Shown in pieces: positions 11,801-22,089 of a DNA stretch of 64,000 nucleotides. The DNA is from Branchiostoma belcheri (Eukaryota; Chordata; Leptocardii; Amphioxiformes; Branchiostomatidae), in contig NW_017804576.1 of assembly GCF_001625305.1 (NCBI RefSeq), positions 1,335,865 through 1,399,864 of the forward strand. The letters run 5' to 3'. The notes under the pieces were generated by a model. That model did no database searches and had not been told where the DNA came from. It was given only the letters and a program-made list of their open reading frames with translations. Both the position numbers and the translations under genes were made by a program. Within the stretch, counting starts at the first letter, position 1, and every line of letters begins with the position of its first letter.

Positions 11801-14800
11801 GATCTTGGAAATTAGGGTTACAGTGTGTTCTTCACAGCAAAGTGTTAGTTGTGTCGAGAATCTAAATACGAAAAGTTATGAAAATGAAGCATAATACATT
11901 TACATTTTACAGGCAGCTCCTCCAGACAGTTGTACTGTATGTACTGTACAGGTCCCACTAACACTATAAAACTTACAGGCAGCTCCTCCAGACAGTTGTA
12001 CTGTATGTACTGTACAGGTCCACTAACACTATAAAACTTACAGGCAGCTCCTCCAGACAGTTGTACTGTATGTACAGGTCCTACTAACACTATAAAACTT
12101 ACAGGCAGCTCCTCCAGACAGTTGTACTGATGTATGTACAGGTCCCACTAACACTATAAAACTTACAGGCAGCTCCTCCAGACAGTTGTACTGTATGTAG
12201 GGTACAGGTCTCACTAACACTATAAAACTTACAGGCAGCTCCTCCAGACAGTTGTACTGTATGTAGGGTACAGGTCTCACTAACACTATAAAACTTACAG
12301 GCAGCTCCTCCAGACAGTTGTACTGTATGTACAGGTCCCTCAGGCCGCGCAGACAGCCGATGTCTTCAGGCAACTGGTGGAGCCGGTTGTTGGACAGGTT
12401 CAGACACGTCAGCTGGGCGCCCACGAACCCGATCCTGTCCGGACAGCTGTGCAGACCCAGGTAGCTGAAAACAACACACAAAAACTGGGCGAGAATCAAA
12501 CATAACAGTATAAATATAAAAGATACCTTTCCCTGTTCACTGTATTCACAGTAAAATATGAAAGCGCAAACACTAATGGAGATCCCAATAAAAGAAACAA
12601 AGCTTCAAGTAGCTTTTGTTGAATTATATGGATGGTGTTCAGCACCAAGGACAGGCATGTGTACCTGTGTGTGGATGGTGTTCAGCACCAAGGACAGGTA
12701 TGTTTGCCTGTGTGTGGATGGTGTTCAGCACCAAGGACAGGTGTGTTTGCCTGTGTGTGGATGGTGTTCAGCACCAAGGACAGGTATGTTTGCCTGTGTG
12801 TGGATGGTGTTCAGCACCAAGGACAGGTGTGTTTGCCTGTGTGTGGGTGGTGTTCAGCACCAAGGACAGGTGTGTTTGCCTGTGTGTGGATGGTGTTCAG
12901 CACCAAGGACAGGTGTGTTTGCCTGTGTGTGGATGGTGTTCAGCACCAAGGACAGGTGTGTTTGCCTGTGTGTGGGTGGTGTTCAGCACCAAGGACAGGT
13001 GTGTTTGCCTGTATGGATGGTGTTCAGCACCAAGTGTTAGTGTTAGTGAGACCTACATGTCCATCTCCTTGCCTTACCTTCCTGGAGACCTTAACAAAAC
13101 AAACAAACAAACCTGAGGTCCAGCTCAGTTGGTCTGTCCTCACATGCCCCCTCCACGATGTTCTGTACGACCATCACAGCCGTGCCGTGCACGTCGCAGA
13201 TCGACTTTTTACTCACACAACAAACAAACAAACAAACAAACAAACCTGAGGTCCAGCTCCGTGGGTCTGTCCTCACACGCCCCCTCCACGATGTTCTGTA
13301 CGGCCATCACAGCCGTGCCGTGCACATCGCAGATCGACTGTTTACTCGCACGGCAACACAGCAAACATCTTCTGTACCTACAAAGTACACCACACAACAT
13401 ACACATCAGTACCATCGCAACAGACATCCTCTGTACCTACAGAACGTACCAGGCAAAATACACATCAGTACCAAGAGACCAATGCAACACCCTCTACCTG
13501 CAAAACCATCATACAAAATCAGCAATGGGAAGGTCAACTACTGGATGAAGTTATGTTTCATTTTCAAAACATAACACTTCAACTAAACTTGACGCTGTGA
13601 CAGAACCAACCACTGATAAGGGTGCAAGACACCATAACAAGACAACTGAATTTTGCAGGATACGGGCATGTAAGATGTATGCGACCATGTCCTAAAACAA
13701 TTTCAACATTTCTATCTGAAAATTTGGCCGAACATGCCACACAATGCAGTATTTACTAGTACAACATACAGCCTTAGTATGGCAGCCATACCAATACAAG
13801 GGAAAATACAGCTTGTCCACCTGTACTTGCTGTGTAAAGTATAGCAGGTGTGATCACTTCCCTTCAGTGCTTCTGATTGATTAATTGCTGGGTTGGCTGC
13901 ACAGAAAATATCAAATCATGGTGGGCAGCGCATCTTAAGTATGCTAATTAATTATCTTGCACACTTCATGCACAAGACGTATTCTCAAGGTCTGAGGTTC
14001 TCCTTAAGAAAGACACGAGACACTAACCTGCAGCTCTGTGTGGCATCTGCTGAATCACACCTGGGGAAAATCAGATGTAACAAAAGTCAGCAACAAATGA
14101 CGAAACGGAGCCAAAGAAGGCTCAGGTCCATATAAAGACCTCCTAACGGTAACGACAGTAAAAGTATGGAAACTGAAGTGGTATGGGCAGATGTCTTAGT
14201 CATTGGGCCTAGCCAAAAGTACACATGTATCATGCAAGGAACAGTTCTGGGAGGAAGAAAGAAAGAGCGGCAGGCAACAAAAAAGATGAGAGGATGATAT
14301 ATCAGAGAGTGAATTGTTAAGAAAAACAGAAAAACCAGAAGGATGGAGAAAACTGGTTGTGAGATCATCTGTGGTGCTCCAATTGTAGAGTAATTAGATA
14401 GATGAAATGAAAATACATGATTCTCCTCATACGGAGGTGTGAGAAACCTTAGCGTGCTCTTTGAGCTCTCCACACTCTCACACTAATGAATGCTGTAACA
14501 TAAGTAGTGCAGGAAAGTACATGCTGGTACCAGGGAAGGAAATATCAATATGGAAGAATGATGAAGCATTTTTCATCACACTATCTCTCTCTAATATATA
14601 ATATAATATATAATTTCCTTGTAAATGTTATGTAACAATTGTTGAAGATCACACAGGAAGTATGTCTCAAACAAGTCATGTTCAGAAATTACCAAACAAA
14701 GGCACAAAACAAGGTCTAAATGACATGTTTTAAGCCTATTAATAGCCTACATTGAGGATTCGGAGACGCAAAAGTTACCTGGAGCATTTCCTGTGCTCCC

Positions 14801-16183
14801 TCCTCTGCTCGCGACACGTGAGGAATACAGGCTGGTGCTGCAGGAGGTGCCGTCCTTCAGCTGAACTTGACTTCTTACACTGATGGGGGGGGCAGGAAAT
14901 ACATTCTAAATACAATTTCTCAATATGGAAACCTGCTATGTAACAGGTACATTAAACTTTCAGTAAGGTTGTGTCGACAGAGACAACAGCAGCAGAATAA
15001 TATCAAATCCTGGACAGTGAGTGAGTGAGTGAGTGAGTGAGTGAGTGAGTGTGTGAGTGAGTGAGTGAGTGAGTGAGTGAGTGAGTGAGTGAGTGAGTGA
15101 GTGAGTGATATGTCACTTGTCAAGCAAGCACATTACTGGTTATGCTGTGTGTGTCTAAAAAACAGGTTTGTGTTCAGTCTGCAGAAGTCAACTTCTTACA
15201 CTGGGGGGAAGCAGGAAATACAATGACAATGACATTGACAATGACATTCAAAATACAAGACAATTTCTTAATATGGAAATAAAACCTGCTATGCAAGAGG
15301 TAACTTTCAGTATGGATGTGTCACTTGTAAAGTGATTACATTACTGGTTGTGCCGTCTAAACAGGAAACAGGAAATGCAATGTACACAGGAGGGGTCTTA
15401 AGTACTACAAGGAAGTTTGTCTCAAAGAGCAAGAGAATTGTTGGTACCATTATGCAGTCTGAAAAACAAGTGTTTCCAGATGTTTCAAGCTTCAAGTTTA
15501 TTTATTTCACCAGGGAATACCTCAGATCCATTGATCTGCTTTTCAGGTATCCCTGGGCACATACATTAAAACATACATTCATAAAAATACAAATTGAACC
15601 AAACAATATACAAAAATATTACAAACATGTACATGAACAAACAAGCAACATCCATCACTCTTCTTCAGCATCAATAATGGACTAAAAGAATGCTTATAGT
15701 CAACACTTATATATATGAAAAATTTGAAGCACTATTCTCGTACTGATGCCAGATGAGACACCAGCTTCTGTATCTGTATCTATACAGCTGGTATAACTGC
15801 CGTTCAGTGCATACCAGCTTCACAGGCAGCTGGCCACATCACACCGAATGACTTGTTCCACCTAACCCTTGAACATCTAACTCTGAAGTTCTCTCTGAAC
15901 ATTATTAGGAGTAGTACATGTAGTAGGAGTCCCTACTCACCAGCACTATCCTCTTACTGCTGCCGGACGCCGCGCCGGCCAGGCTGCTGCTGAAGCTGCT
16001 GGTGCGAGCCGGGCGCTGTGGCCGCGGGCTCTGCCGGCCGTACACCAGCCCCAGCAGCAGGCACGCCACCGAGAACCCCAGCGAGCACGCAATGCTGAAT
16101 GCCAGCGTCGTCGTCTGGACATCCCCGCTGGCAAACACACCCTCCAGTAGGGCCGCGAGAAGGTCACGGGCAGCGGCTCCCAT
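5824..16183 (-). CDS. Membrane-anchored leucine-rich repeat protein, LRRC58-like C-terminus (10 exons, 488 aa)
   Basis: Exons on the minus strand: 16183-15941, 14879-14779, 13344-13246, 12464-12299, 11126-10945, 10258-10204, 9932-9772, 8626-8505, 7050-6883 and 5993-5824. Every junction is GT-AG, phases agree throughout and the sum is 489 codons including TAG. Residues 1-25 are Ala/Leu-rich and 26-48 form one hydrophobic helix (TLAFSIACSLG onward), so the protein is probably a single-pass membrane protein. A Ser/Arg-rich linker and a short Cys-containing segment follow. From about residue 166 there are ten 23-residue LRRs of the type LxxLxLxxNxLxxLPxxIGxL. The C-terminal ~105 residues carry LPSLLELAART and a CRKQCSSCEGPFF cluster. 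From family knowledge this resembles the tail of vertebrate LRRC58, but that protein lacks the N-terminal helix as far as I recall. Exon 9 could instead end at 6889, also phase 1. The start is the first ATG, although four tandem copies of this exon start exist. Function is not known; LRRs suggest protein binding. Confidence 0.82.
6467..6881. mobile_element. MITE (AGGCCACA..GGATGACAT family) abutting an exon donor
   Basis: TA-flanked ends TAGGCCACAGCA.. and ..TGCTGTGGCCTTA with ATGGATGACAT inside and GCGCGC motifs near both ends. The right end lies at the 3' end of LRR-gene exon 9. On the minus strand the terminal TAAGG plus the preceding exon G makes a consensus donor GTAAGG at 6882. Confidence 0.8.
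7318..7890 (+). pseudogene. Non-LTR retrotransposon reverse transcriptase C-terminal fragment
   Basis: A 190-residue open frame with the typical tail of CR1/Jockey-like reverse transcriptases: LGFLRRN near the start, SLVRPRLEYAS.FWDP, the LEAVQKRAARFV segment, RRQQTRLVLFFK, then WNALP and FKTGL. The catalytic FADD region and endonuclease are absent, so this is a 5'-truncated copy. It sits in an LRR-gene intron on the opposite strand. Confidence 0.88.
8071..8205 (+). pseudogene. Second non-LTR element C-terminal fragment
   Basis: In one plus-strand frame the sequence reads GRTRKRWVDNVRKDF, then PQNRGERQAAIKP after a short gap. This is the usual end of another clade of endonuclease/reverse transcriptase elements. 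It is short and downstream of the 7318-7890 fragment in the same intron, preceded by an (AAAG)n tract. Confidence 0.65.
8205..8400 (-). repeat. Partial duplicates of LRR-gene exon 8 3' end and following intron
   Basis: The last ~55 nt of exon 8 with the GGTAAGG donor (real copy 8505-8560) recur at about 8320-8365. The adjacent intron piece (plus strand ACATTAAACTGGA) appears near 8248 and 8388. A TG-rich microsatellite at 8400-8455 lies between the copies. The duplicate lacks the first half of the exon. Confidence 0.75.
8701..8938. mobile_element. Foldback element with ~85-nt arms
   Basis: Left arm from TGAAATAAAGACTAAGC through CCAAATTTTCGGTTGACTCC to CCTTGTTCACGG is matched in reverse to 8938 with few mismatches. 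The ~50-nt centre contains ACGTGACGTCA-like sequence. Long, nearly identical arms suggest a recently moved foldback/MITE. Confidence 0.9.
9012..9176. mobile_element. Second copy of AGCCTGGATG inverted-repeat element
   Basis: Shares GCCTGGATG(T/C)CAGACCCA, GCCGAGAGTTAGCCAG, TGGTATAATTTCCTTGGG and TTGGCCTGTGT with 5475-5700. It ends in AGTCTGGCATGGAGGCTA. Confidence 0.7.
9265..9412. repeat. Degenerate TACG(C)TCTACG-type repeat, copy 1
   Basis: Variants of GTAGAGCGTAATCGG and AATTCTACGTAA are strung together, ending at a poly-C run and TGCAGGCCC. Related tracts lie at 11484-11690 and 63480-63715. Confidence 0.6.
9415..9489 (-). pseudogene. Degenerate partial copy of LRR-gene exon 7
   Basis: At the distal end of the 18-nt array the last ~65 nt of exon 7 recur (LTCPTPYPGVQPSSG frame in one reading, equivalent to the exon end at 9772-9830). 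A Trp codon has changed to TGA and the donor is lost. The array is therefore flanked by two copies of the same exon end, as expected if array and exon tail were duplicated together. Confidence 0.7.
9490..9771 (-). repeat. 18-nt minisatellite starting at the exon-7 donor
   Basis: About 15-16 copies of GTAACAAACATCTTACAG (minus strand), sometimes with CGT for CAT, begin exactly at the exon-7 splice donor (9771). Each unit starts with GT and ends with AG. The frame stays open on both strands because 18 is divisible by three, but the array lies in an intron and translation is not expected. Confidence 0.9.
10340..10475. repeat. GTTCTGGATAAAGCA repeat cluster
   Basis: GTTCTGGAT(A/G)AAGCA-like units and their reverse complement recur several times. 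The same unit occurs at 11165-11285 and, in variant form, at 28080-28440. Confidence 0.75.
10606..10900 (-). repeat. Dispersed ~280-nt repeat B, copy 1
   Basis: Reverse-complement copy of 43543-43812. Shared blocks include GGCGACGTCTCAGGGAGG, TCTAGGAATGGTACAGGCAT, TGACCCACATCTACGCCCAC and TCATAAAATCATG. No coding content was identified. Confidence 0.8.
11280..11465 (-). repeat. Two partial copies of the exon-5 acceptor region
   Basis: Sequence around 11286-11338 repeats the first ~25 nt of exon 5 with its acceptor (TTGGTCAGGTTACCGATACT on the plus strand). A more diverged copy lies near 11428-11457. Both are in the intron upstream of real exon 5 (11126) and neither contains a complete exon. 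Confidence 0.7.
11484..11692. repeat. Degenerate GATTACGAATTA-type repeat, copy 2
   Basis: Loose repeats of GATTACGAATTATGAAG ending in AAAAGGGCATGCAGGCCCCC. The same ending, with G for A, closes the tract at 63480-63715. Confidence 0.6.
11900..12298 (-). repeat. Tandem repeats of the exon-4 tail plus its splice donor (~60-70-nt unit)
   Basis: The end of exon 4 (coding YIQYNCLEELP) with its donor and the first ~30 intron bases is repeated six more times downstream in the intron. Most copies keep the CTGCCT|GTAAGT donor context. Read through without splicing, several units stay in one open frame on the minus strand. The array could present decoy donors or allow insertion of extra repeat-tail peptides. 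Confidence 0.85.
12615..13035. repeat. 43-nt minisatellite, ~10 copies
   Basis: Unit contains GGTGTTCAGCACCAAGGACA followed by GGTGTGTTTGCCTGTGTGTGGAT. It recurs about ten times at a 43-nt spacing in the intron between exons 3 and 4 of the LRR gene. The three long plus-strand open frames across it are products of the repeat, since 43 is not a multiple of three and all frames cycle. Confidence 0.92.
13113..13211 (-). CDS. Intact tandem duplicate of LRR-gene exon 3 (possible alternative exon)
   Basis: This 99-nt copy matches exon 3 (13246-13344) in length, phase and both splice sites. It encodes the same segment (SICDVHGTAVM..QNIVEGACEDRPTELDL) with Gln to Lys and Ala to Val changes. Both copies are followed by a (CAAA)n tract. 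Because 99 is a multiple of three, either or both exons could be spliced in without shifting the frame. Whether it is used cannot be told from sequence. Confidence 0.65.
15017..15110. repeat. (GTGA)n microsatellite
   Basis: About 23 units of GTGA with one interruption. The minus-strand Leu-Thr-His-Ser frame across it is an artefact. Confidence 0.95.
15486..15620 (-). mobile_element. 3' tail of a non-LTR retrotransposon
   Basis: On the minus strand CCAGGGATACCTGAAAAGCAG and CCCTGGTGAAATAAATAAAC form the typical 3' end of a CR1/L2-like element. A related plus-strand tail is at 42515-42600. Confidence 0.6.
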
Positions 16184-16760
16184 TGCTGTTTACCTAGATA
16201 AACAAACAAACAAATAAATAGATAAATAAACAAACAGCCCAGCGAGCACGCGATGCTGAACGCCAGCGTGGTCGTCTGCACATCCCCGCTGGCAAACACA
16301 CCCTCCAACAGCGCAGCTAGCAGGTCACGGGCAGCGGCACCCATCGCTGTTTACCTAGATAAACAAACAAATAAATAGATAAATAAACAAACAGCCCAGC
16401 GAGCACGCGATGCTGAACGCCAGCGTCGTCGTCTGCACATCCCCGCTGGTGAACACGCCCTCCAACAGCGCGGCTAGCAAGTCACGGGCAGCGGCTCCCA
16501 TCGCTGTTTACCTGCAGGAACAAACAAACAAACAAACAATAAACAAATGGCAAGCCACCGAGAACCCCAGCGAACACGCGATGCTGAATGCCAGCGTTGT
16601 CGTCTGCACATCCCCGCTGGCAAACACGCCCTCCAGCAGCGCCGCTAGCAGGTCACGGGCAGCGGCTCCCATTGCTGTTTACCTAGATAAACAAACAAAG
16701 AAATAAATAAACAACGATGCTGAAGGCCAGCGTTGTCATCTGAACATCTCCGCTTGTTTA
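16184..16760 (-). repeat. Four-fold tandem duplication of LRR-gene exon-1 start
   Basis: The Met-Gly-Ala-Ala-Ala-Arg start and the next ~35 codons of exon 1 recur with ATGs at 16183, 16344, 16501 and 16672, spaced 161, 157 and 171 nt. A further fragment sits at 16713-16760. Copies are separated by AAAC/AAAT-rich tracts and each ATG is preceded by GTAAACAGC. Only the 16183 copy continues to a proper splice donor (GTGAGT at 15940). The others break off after CSLG into the A/C-rich spacer, so they are probably not independent exons, but they could supply upstream AUGs. Confidence 0.85.
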
Positions 16761-16981
16761 CCTGTGATGTTTATAAGCATCATGTCATGGTCTATTTTAA
16801 CGATCCAGTTGGGCACACCAGAATGTCACCTGCATCAACATCCCTGTTTACCTATCTCAAACAAACAAACAAACGACATAATATCATTGAACATTGATGA
16901 CAGTTAGACATGCAGAAATTCATCTTACAAAGTCAATGCACACATCCTCATGTATACCGCAGGTGCTGTTATCTGCCTACC

Positions 16982-17354
16982 TAAGGCCACACCAATTTAA
17001 TTTCTTGGTTAACGGATTTTTCTAGAAAAATAATGGAGCGGGCGGGCGAAAAAAAAATAAAAATAAAAACAGGCCTAGGCATCCTATTATTGCCCAAAAT
17101 GGTACGATAGGAGCCATGAAGTCAACACACCAGGCTGGTTCAAAATTTAAACAATGAATTTTGAACTTTTAATGATACCATTGCATTGCAAGATGGAATA
17201 ACTGTAACAACTAGGATGAAAAGGACTGTTTTCAACTGTTCAGGGCACAATATGAGCATTTTGCAGTTGATTCTGGATTTTTATTTTTATTTGCAAATCA
17301 GAAAAAAATGAAGCGGCGAATCCGTTAACCAAGAAATTAAATTGGTGTGGCCTA
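16982..17354. mobile_element. MITE with ~40-nt terminal inverted repeats (AAGGCCACACC ends)
   Basis: TAAGGCCACACCAATTTAAT..GGTTAACGGATT is matched in reverse at 17310-17354. The interior is AT-rich and non-coding. It shares the outer AGGCCACAC with the GGATGACATCC family but has a different sub-terminal sequence. Confidence 0.88.
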
Positions 17355-18990
17355 AGCCTCAGAAACTGTTAGGTCTTCAGATATCAATGATTGATACACT
17401 TTTTACATGAACATTCCAATTGATATCTATAAAATAACACAAATCAGGTGTTGTGACGAAATGTGTCTAAAATTTTGTGTTTTGACATTATGTATGTATA
17501 ATTTCTCCTTGATGTATTATTGTACCGGTATTGTATCTTTTTGCCAAACTTGTATTTTCATCAGAACACCTGCTGCCTGTGTCAACATGCTCTATGTGCT
17601 CACAAAAACACGTATAACATCACGTATCTCAGTTCAAAGTCGTTTCAACAGGCACGTGTGCATGATTCTGAGCCGCGTGACTGTAGAACAATCTACAGTG
17701 TTACTGGCAGAATGACAGTTATCTGCAGGATTGGACATGCCACTTTTAATGGGGAGGCCAGCTCTCAGGGGGCATATATATGTGTGTAATCTATAATAGA
17801 TGAAACTATCTGTATACACCTTACACTGAGGGGAGGAAGAACATTGCAGTTCTTAGCCATTCCTGTTTCAGACAGTGCTCTTGATTTACAGAAATGCATG
17901 TGCTATAAATAGCAATGGTTTTGGTTTCCTGACAAAACCCTGCCACAAAAGTCTTTAATACACTGACTCGTCATACTGAAATATTACAAAATTTGTATGT
18001 TACACAGGTGTTATTGCTTTCACTCTATTTAGAAATGTATACACAGCACAAAGGCATAGTTGAACATGCTGGGATATTTCAAGTCTAAACTAACACTAAC
18101 AGCTCATCCAATATATACAGTACCTGTGGCACCGGACATACCAGCAATGTACTTGTACAGATTCTAGACTTGAATACATATTGTATAACACTAACAGAGG
18201 AAATTGACAGGCTGAATAAAAGTTCTAAACGGGAACTGTGCGGCCCCAGGTGTCTTACTGAGGGACGACTGCGTGTGCAAGATGTCGGTTAGCTTGAGGA
18301 ATGAATCCCCTCTACTATATACTAACAGAGGAAATACCAGAATTAACAACATTGCCTCAGCAGTCAACCATTCCTGTTCATGGGAAATGTTCCACCTGTG
18401 ATCGTGTAACGTTACCTAACTACTGTCTCCTGTATCACACACCTGTAACACTTTCCCTTACACTTACTTTCACTTTCAAATACAGGTGATGTTACGGATA
18501 TCCTGTTAGTGTTACTCTACTCCTTAGTGTATCTAATACTAACAGTAATGGATCATATGAATGATGTATTTTAAAATTTTCACAAACATAGCAGCCAGAA
18601 TGGCTGAATTGAGTTGTGACATGACAACAATTCGGTAAGAGACAAATTCACAATGTCATGTAAAACACTAGAATGAAATTATCTACACAAAATTTGCTGG
18701 TTTATCAGATCTACTAAGAAGTAGAATACGTTGACAAGTTAAAAAAACCTTAACAGCACAACTCACCTTCCCTTGTCTCTGCTAGCTTATAATCTCTGTA
18801 CCCCGGCGGTTTATGGGTCTGTAATACTTGTGTGATCATTCAGCAGGCCCAGCTTATGTTGTTTACAGAGGAGGAAATTGCCATTAGGCAGGGCTAATCT
18901 ACCACCACCGATGGCTTCCTGTGTGTGAGTTCTCATGTAATCATCATTGTGTACATGGGGGAAACCAAATACATTTTGGAGTGGAGGCAT
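17355..18990. other. Non-coding stretch 5' of the LRR gene
   Basis: No supported exon. One TTTCACTTTC (IRF-type) motif at about 18466 occurs without a nearby gene start and may be chance. Confidence 0.4.
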
Positions 18991-18991
18991 T

Positions 18992-19361
18992 ACCAGGGCT
19001 GGAAATACTGGGTGCATCATGTGCACTTTAGTGCACCGAAATTTGGAGCTGTGCACCCAATTTTTTTGTGTGGGTGCACCAGTGCACCCAAATATTTTTT
19101 GTAGGTATACTAGAGTATGTAACGTTATATCAAGATGTTAAATGTATAGTATACAACTTATTTTTAGAATCTAAGACTCAGAAAAGTAATGAAATCATTC
19201 TAGGCTTGTACTGTCTACTTTTCTTTAGAATTGAGTCATAATTAGTTTTTGCTGACATTCTACTTATTTCATTTTATATGGTGCACCCCAAAAAAATATT
19301 GTGCACCCAACTTTTTTTAGGTTTGGTCCACCTATTACCAAAATTGAATTTCGAGCCCTGC
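18992..19361. mobile_element. Inverted-repeat element (CCAGGGCT(C/G)GAAAT ends) with flanking duplication
   Basis: Ends CCAGGGCTGGAAAT and ATTTCGAGCCCTGC are inverted. Inside, GTGCACCC(A)A motifs occur on both arms. Host sequence TGGAGTGGAGGCA(T/C)TA appears on both sides (about 18978 and 19365), consistent with a duplicated target longer than the usual 8 bp. Confidence 0.7.
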
Positions 19362-20639
19362 ATTCTGGAGTGGAGGCACTAATGCTTGGCTCGACATCAT
19401 CATCTTTTAATGCCCCTGCTGCTGCCTGGAGTGTTTTTGTCACGTTACCCGTAAGCTGAGGGCTTGGAACTAGATACGGCAATCGCGAAGGTTCCAGATC
19501 ACTTAGGAAGGATTTAAACACACTTAAGGCTGTTCAAGTACTTCTTCCTGCTACATTTACAGAAAACCTTATCATTATAAATATCAACACACAAAAATAA
19601 AAGTACTAGTAGTTGGTTCTAAGAAGTAATGTTAAGTATATATGTAATGATATGATGACTGTATTCTCTGGCACTCTGGATACCAACCATGTAGGTATGT
19701 TGGGCAGAAAACTGTACTCACATATTCAGAGCTAACGTTATATATATGTTTTGTGACACATACCAGTGATTTTATTTTTACTACAAATATCATATTACAA
19801 AAACAGTTTGTTGTGATGGTGGATATACATGTATGTAGAGGTGAATGTTGCTCAGAGATGTAAGACATACCAGGTAGGTTTAAGTTTCTCCCAAAAGTAA
19901 AAAAAAAGGCAAAGTTCCTTCCCGCACCTGTGTATGGTGCATGGTAGTGCACATCTCCATTTGTGTAGCCCTTGGGCCACACAGTTGTGCAATCACTACA
20001 GCAGGCTAGGGGGCTAGTCCACTGGTACATGTAGCAGAGACGTGTTGTGATATTCTCCCATAATCTTTCCCCAAATGCTGAGTGCTGTGAATTTGTCAGG
20101 ATTTCGCTTATTATACAACCGGTATCTTAGTGTTATATTTTGTTTGTCCCTTAAAGAAATGACCTGAATGCAAATTATGTGGCCAGCTGGCCAATTCGAG
20201 TTTTTCATGAATAAACAAGGGCTCAAGCAAACAAATAAACAGACCATCAAATTCACTCTCTTTTATGCCCCTCTACCTTTCTTTATTTTTTAGGAACAGC
20301 CCATAATTTTCTGTAATGCATTATACAATTATTGATAAACAAAGGAAGAATAATTTATGATTTTGTTTCAGATCAATCAGATCAATATGTGACACCTACC
20401 GGTGCCTGAAACGCGAAACTTGTACATATGCAGACATCTGACAAACACTGCAATATTCCCACCAGCTGTGCACAGAAAATTATACGCAGGGGTCTGATAA
20501 TAAAAGCCCGGAGGACCTTTGTTTGTTATTGTTGCCCCCCTCCCCATGCCTCCCAGTTTTGCGATTCGCGATTGCATACATGGCTGTTTTTTACCCCTCA
20601 CAAATGTATACAATAGCTGAAATCTGTCTAAATGAAATG

Positions 20640-20860
20640 CAGTGTAAAAGACTGTGCTGTGAGCACCTCACCTATGCAGGGGCGTGCGTTTTCGTTGGAG
20701 AAAACCTCTAAAATCCGCGATGCCGACACCAGCTACCAACACCGAGCTGCCGCATCCTCCGAGCACAGACCTACCTGCTTCCTGGTTCCGTGCAGCGGCG
20801 CCATCTGGCGATTTCTATTGGAACGACACATGCAGCGTGCAGAAGCAATTAAAGTAGATG
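20640..20860 (-). promoter_or_regulatory. Possible first (5' UTR) exon region of the LRR gene
   Basis: A locally GC-rich, CpG-containing stretch in otherwise AT-rich sequence. On the minus strand it contains a good donor (GGAAGCAG|GTAGGTC near 20773). Its position upstream of the LRR gene start is suitable. Linkage is inference only. Confidence 0.3.
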
Positions 20861-21148
20861 GTGGTCCGGAACACCCTTATCGAACAGTATCGCAGCCAAT
20901 GTCTATACCTTGACCATGATAATGTTTGAATTACAATAACATGACTCCTAAAGGCAAAATCGTTCAGAGAAATTTGCTAATATTGCGGCTTAAAAATGCA
21001 CAATTGCACTATGCTGCACACGTTGAAAGAGAACAGTAGAACATATAATGTCGCCTTGGAAAGGTAAAATCTACTTTACCCTAGTCCTGGGGTGACGCAT
21101 GAGACCAACAAAACAATAAATATGTAAAACAATAAAGTAATATATAAC

Positions 21149-21415
21149 GTGGGAGATGGTTGGCTCCACAAATGTACTCAAGAGTTAAGTACATTGAACA
21201 CCATCGCATCAAGTGGTTTGGCCACCTTGTCAACATCAACATCGTACGACATCAGAGGGTCAGGCCGGAGGGCCAGAGGGAGACCCCGCCGCCGCTGGAT
21301 AGACGGTGTGACGGAGACCCTGAGCGCCCATGGCCTGACACCGCAGCAAGCGACTCGACTTGCCCAGAACCGCCTTCTCCACCTCCCCGCGACGCCCCCA
21401 TAGAGGTAGAAGCGG
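21149..21415 (+). pseudogene. Non-LTR retrotransposon C-terminal fragment
   Basis: Split between two plus-strand frames: HHRIKWFGHLVNI, then GRRARGRPRRRWIDGV, QQATRLAQNR. This is the usual end of an amphioxus-type endonuclease/reverse transcriptase. The frame change shows it is a decayed fragment. Confidence 0.75.
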
Positions 21416-21774
21416 CAAGATAAAGTAAAGAAAGCACGGTAAAAGCCTGGCATTCAACTGTGTGAACGTATTTGCATTTGTTGATTTGACCTTAGCAACT
21501 GTGAAAGCATACAGTCAGTTGTTGCCGACCGTGCAAAGTGCAGCGTCGACAGTTCTCCTGGGCACTGAAGAGAACAACAAAAGGTTTGCTGTACGTTATA
21601 GCAGCTAAGACTCTTTGTATTGATTTGACTTATATATATTTTCTCTCGTATTGTGTTTGGTTCTGCGGTAGTGTGGCACTGAATGTTGAATATAAAATTG
21701 TGGATGGGGGAAGAATTTCACCATCGTAATCCACCGTAACGGGGATAGTTTCCACCGTGTAAGTGCGAGTTCGC

Positions 21775-21784
21775 GAAAGTGAAA
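21775..21784 (-). promoter_or_regulatory. IRF/ISRE-type element upstream of IRG-A
   Basis: GAAAGTGAAA fits the GAAANNGAAA IRF-binding consensus. It lies ~430 nt upstream of the end of the putative IRG-A 5' UTR exon. Function is inference. Confidence 0.4.
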
Positions 21785-22089
21785 ATGACCCATAGCTTTA
21801 CAACAAATTATTTGCTCTTAAGAGCTTGTCAGTGCCTTCTTAGTTGAACACTATATTGATCAAATATCGATCCGAGATAGCCGTTAATTAGAAGTAACCC
21901 CAGCTCATGATAGTTGATACTCTTAGTTGACAGTGTAACGTTTCCAACCACTGAAGTCTTCCACCCTGTTCTGGTGTAAACTTTGAGCAACGATTGAGCT
22001 TTAGTCAAGCTTGACTAAAGATATAATGAGTCATACTGCTGAAATATAAGACATGTACACAGCAAAGCTGTCAGTACTACATTTGTAGC

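Noticed and set aside
12558-13249. Long plus-strand Cys-rich open frames
   Set aside because: Products of the 43-nt minisatellite; all three frames cycle through the same peptide.
15017-15123. Leu-Thr-His-Ser repeat protein on the minus strand
   Set aside because: It is the GTGA microsatellite read in one frame.
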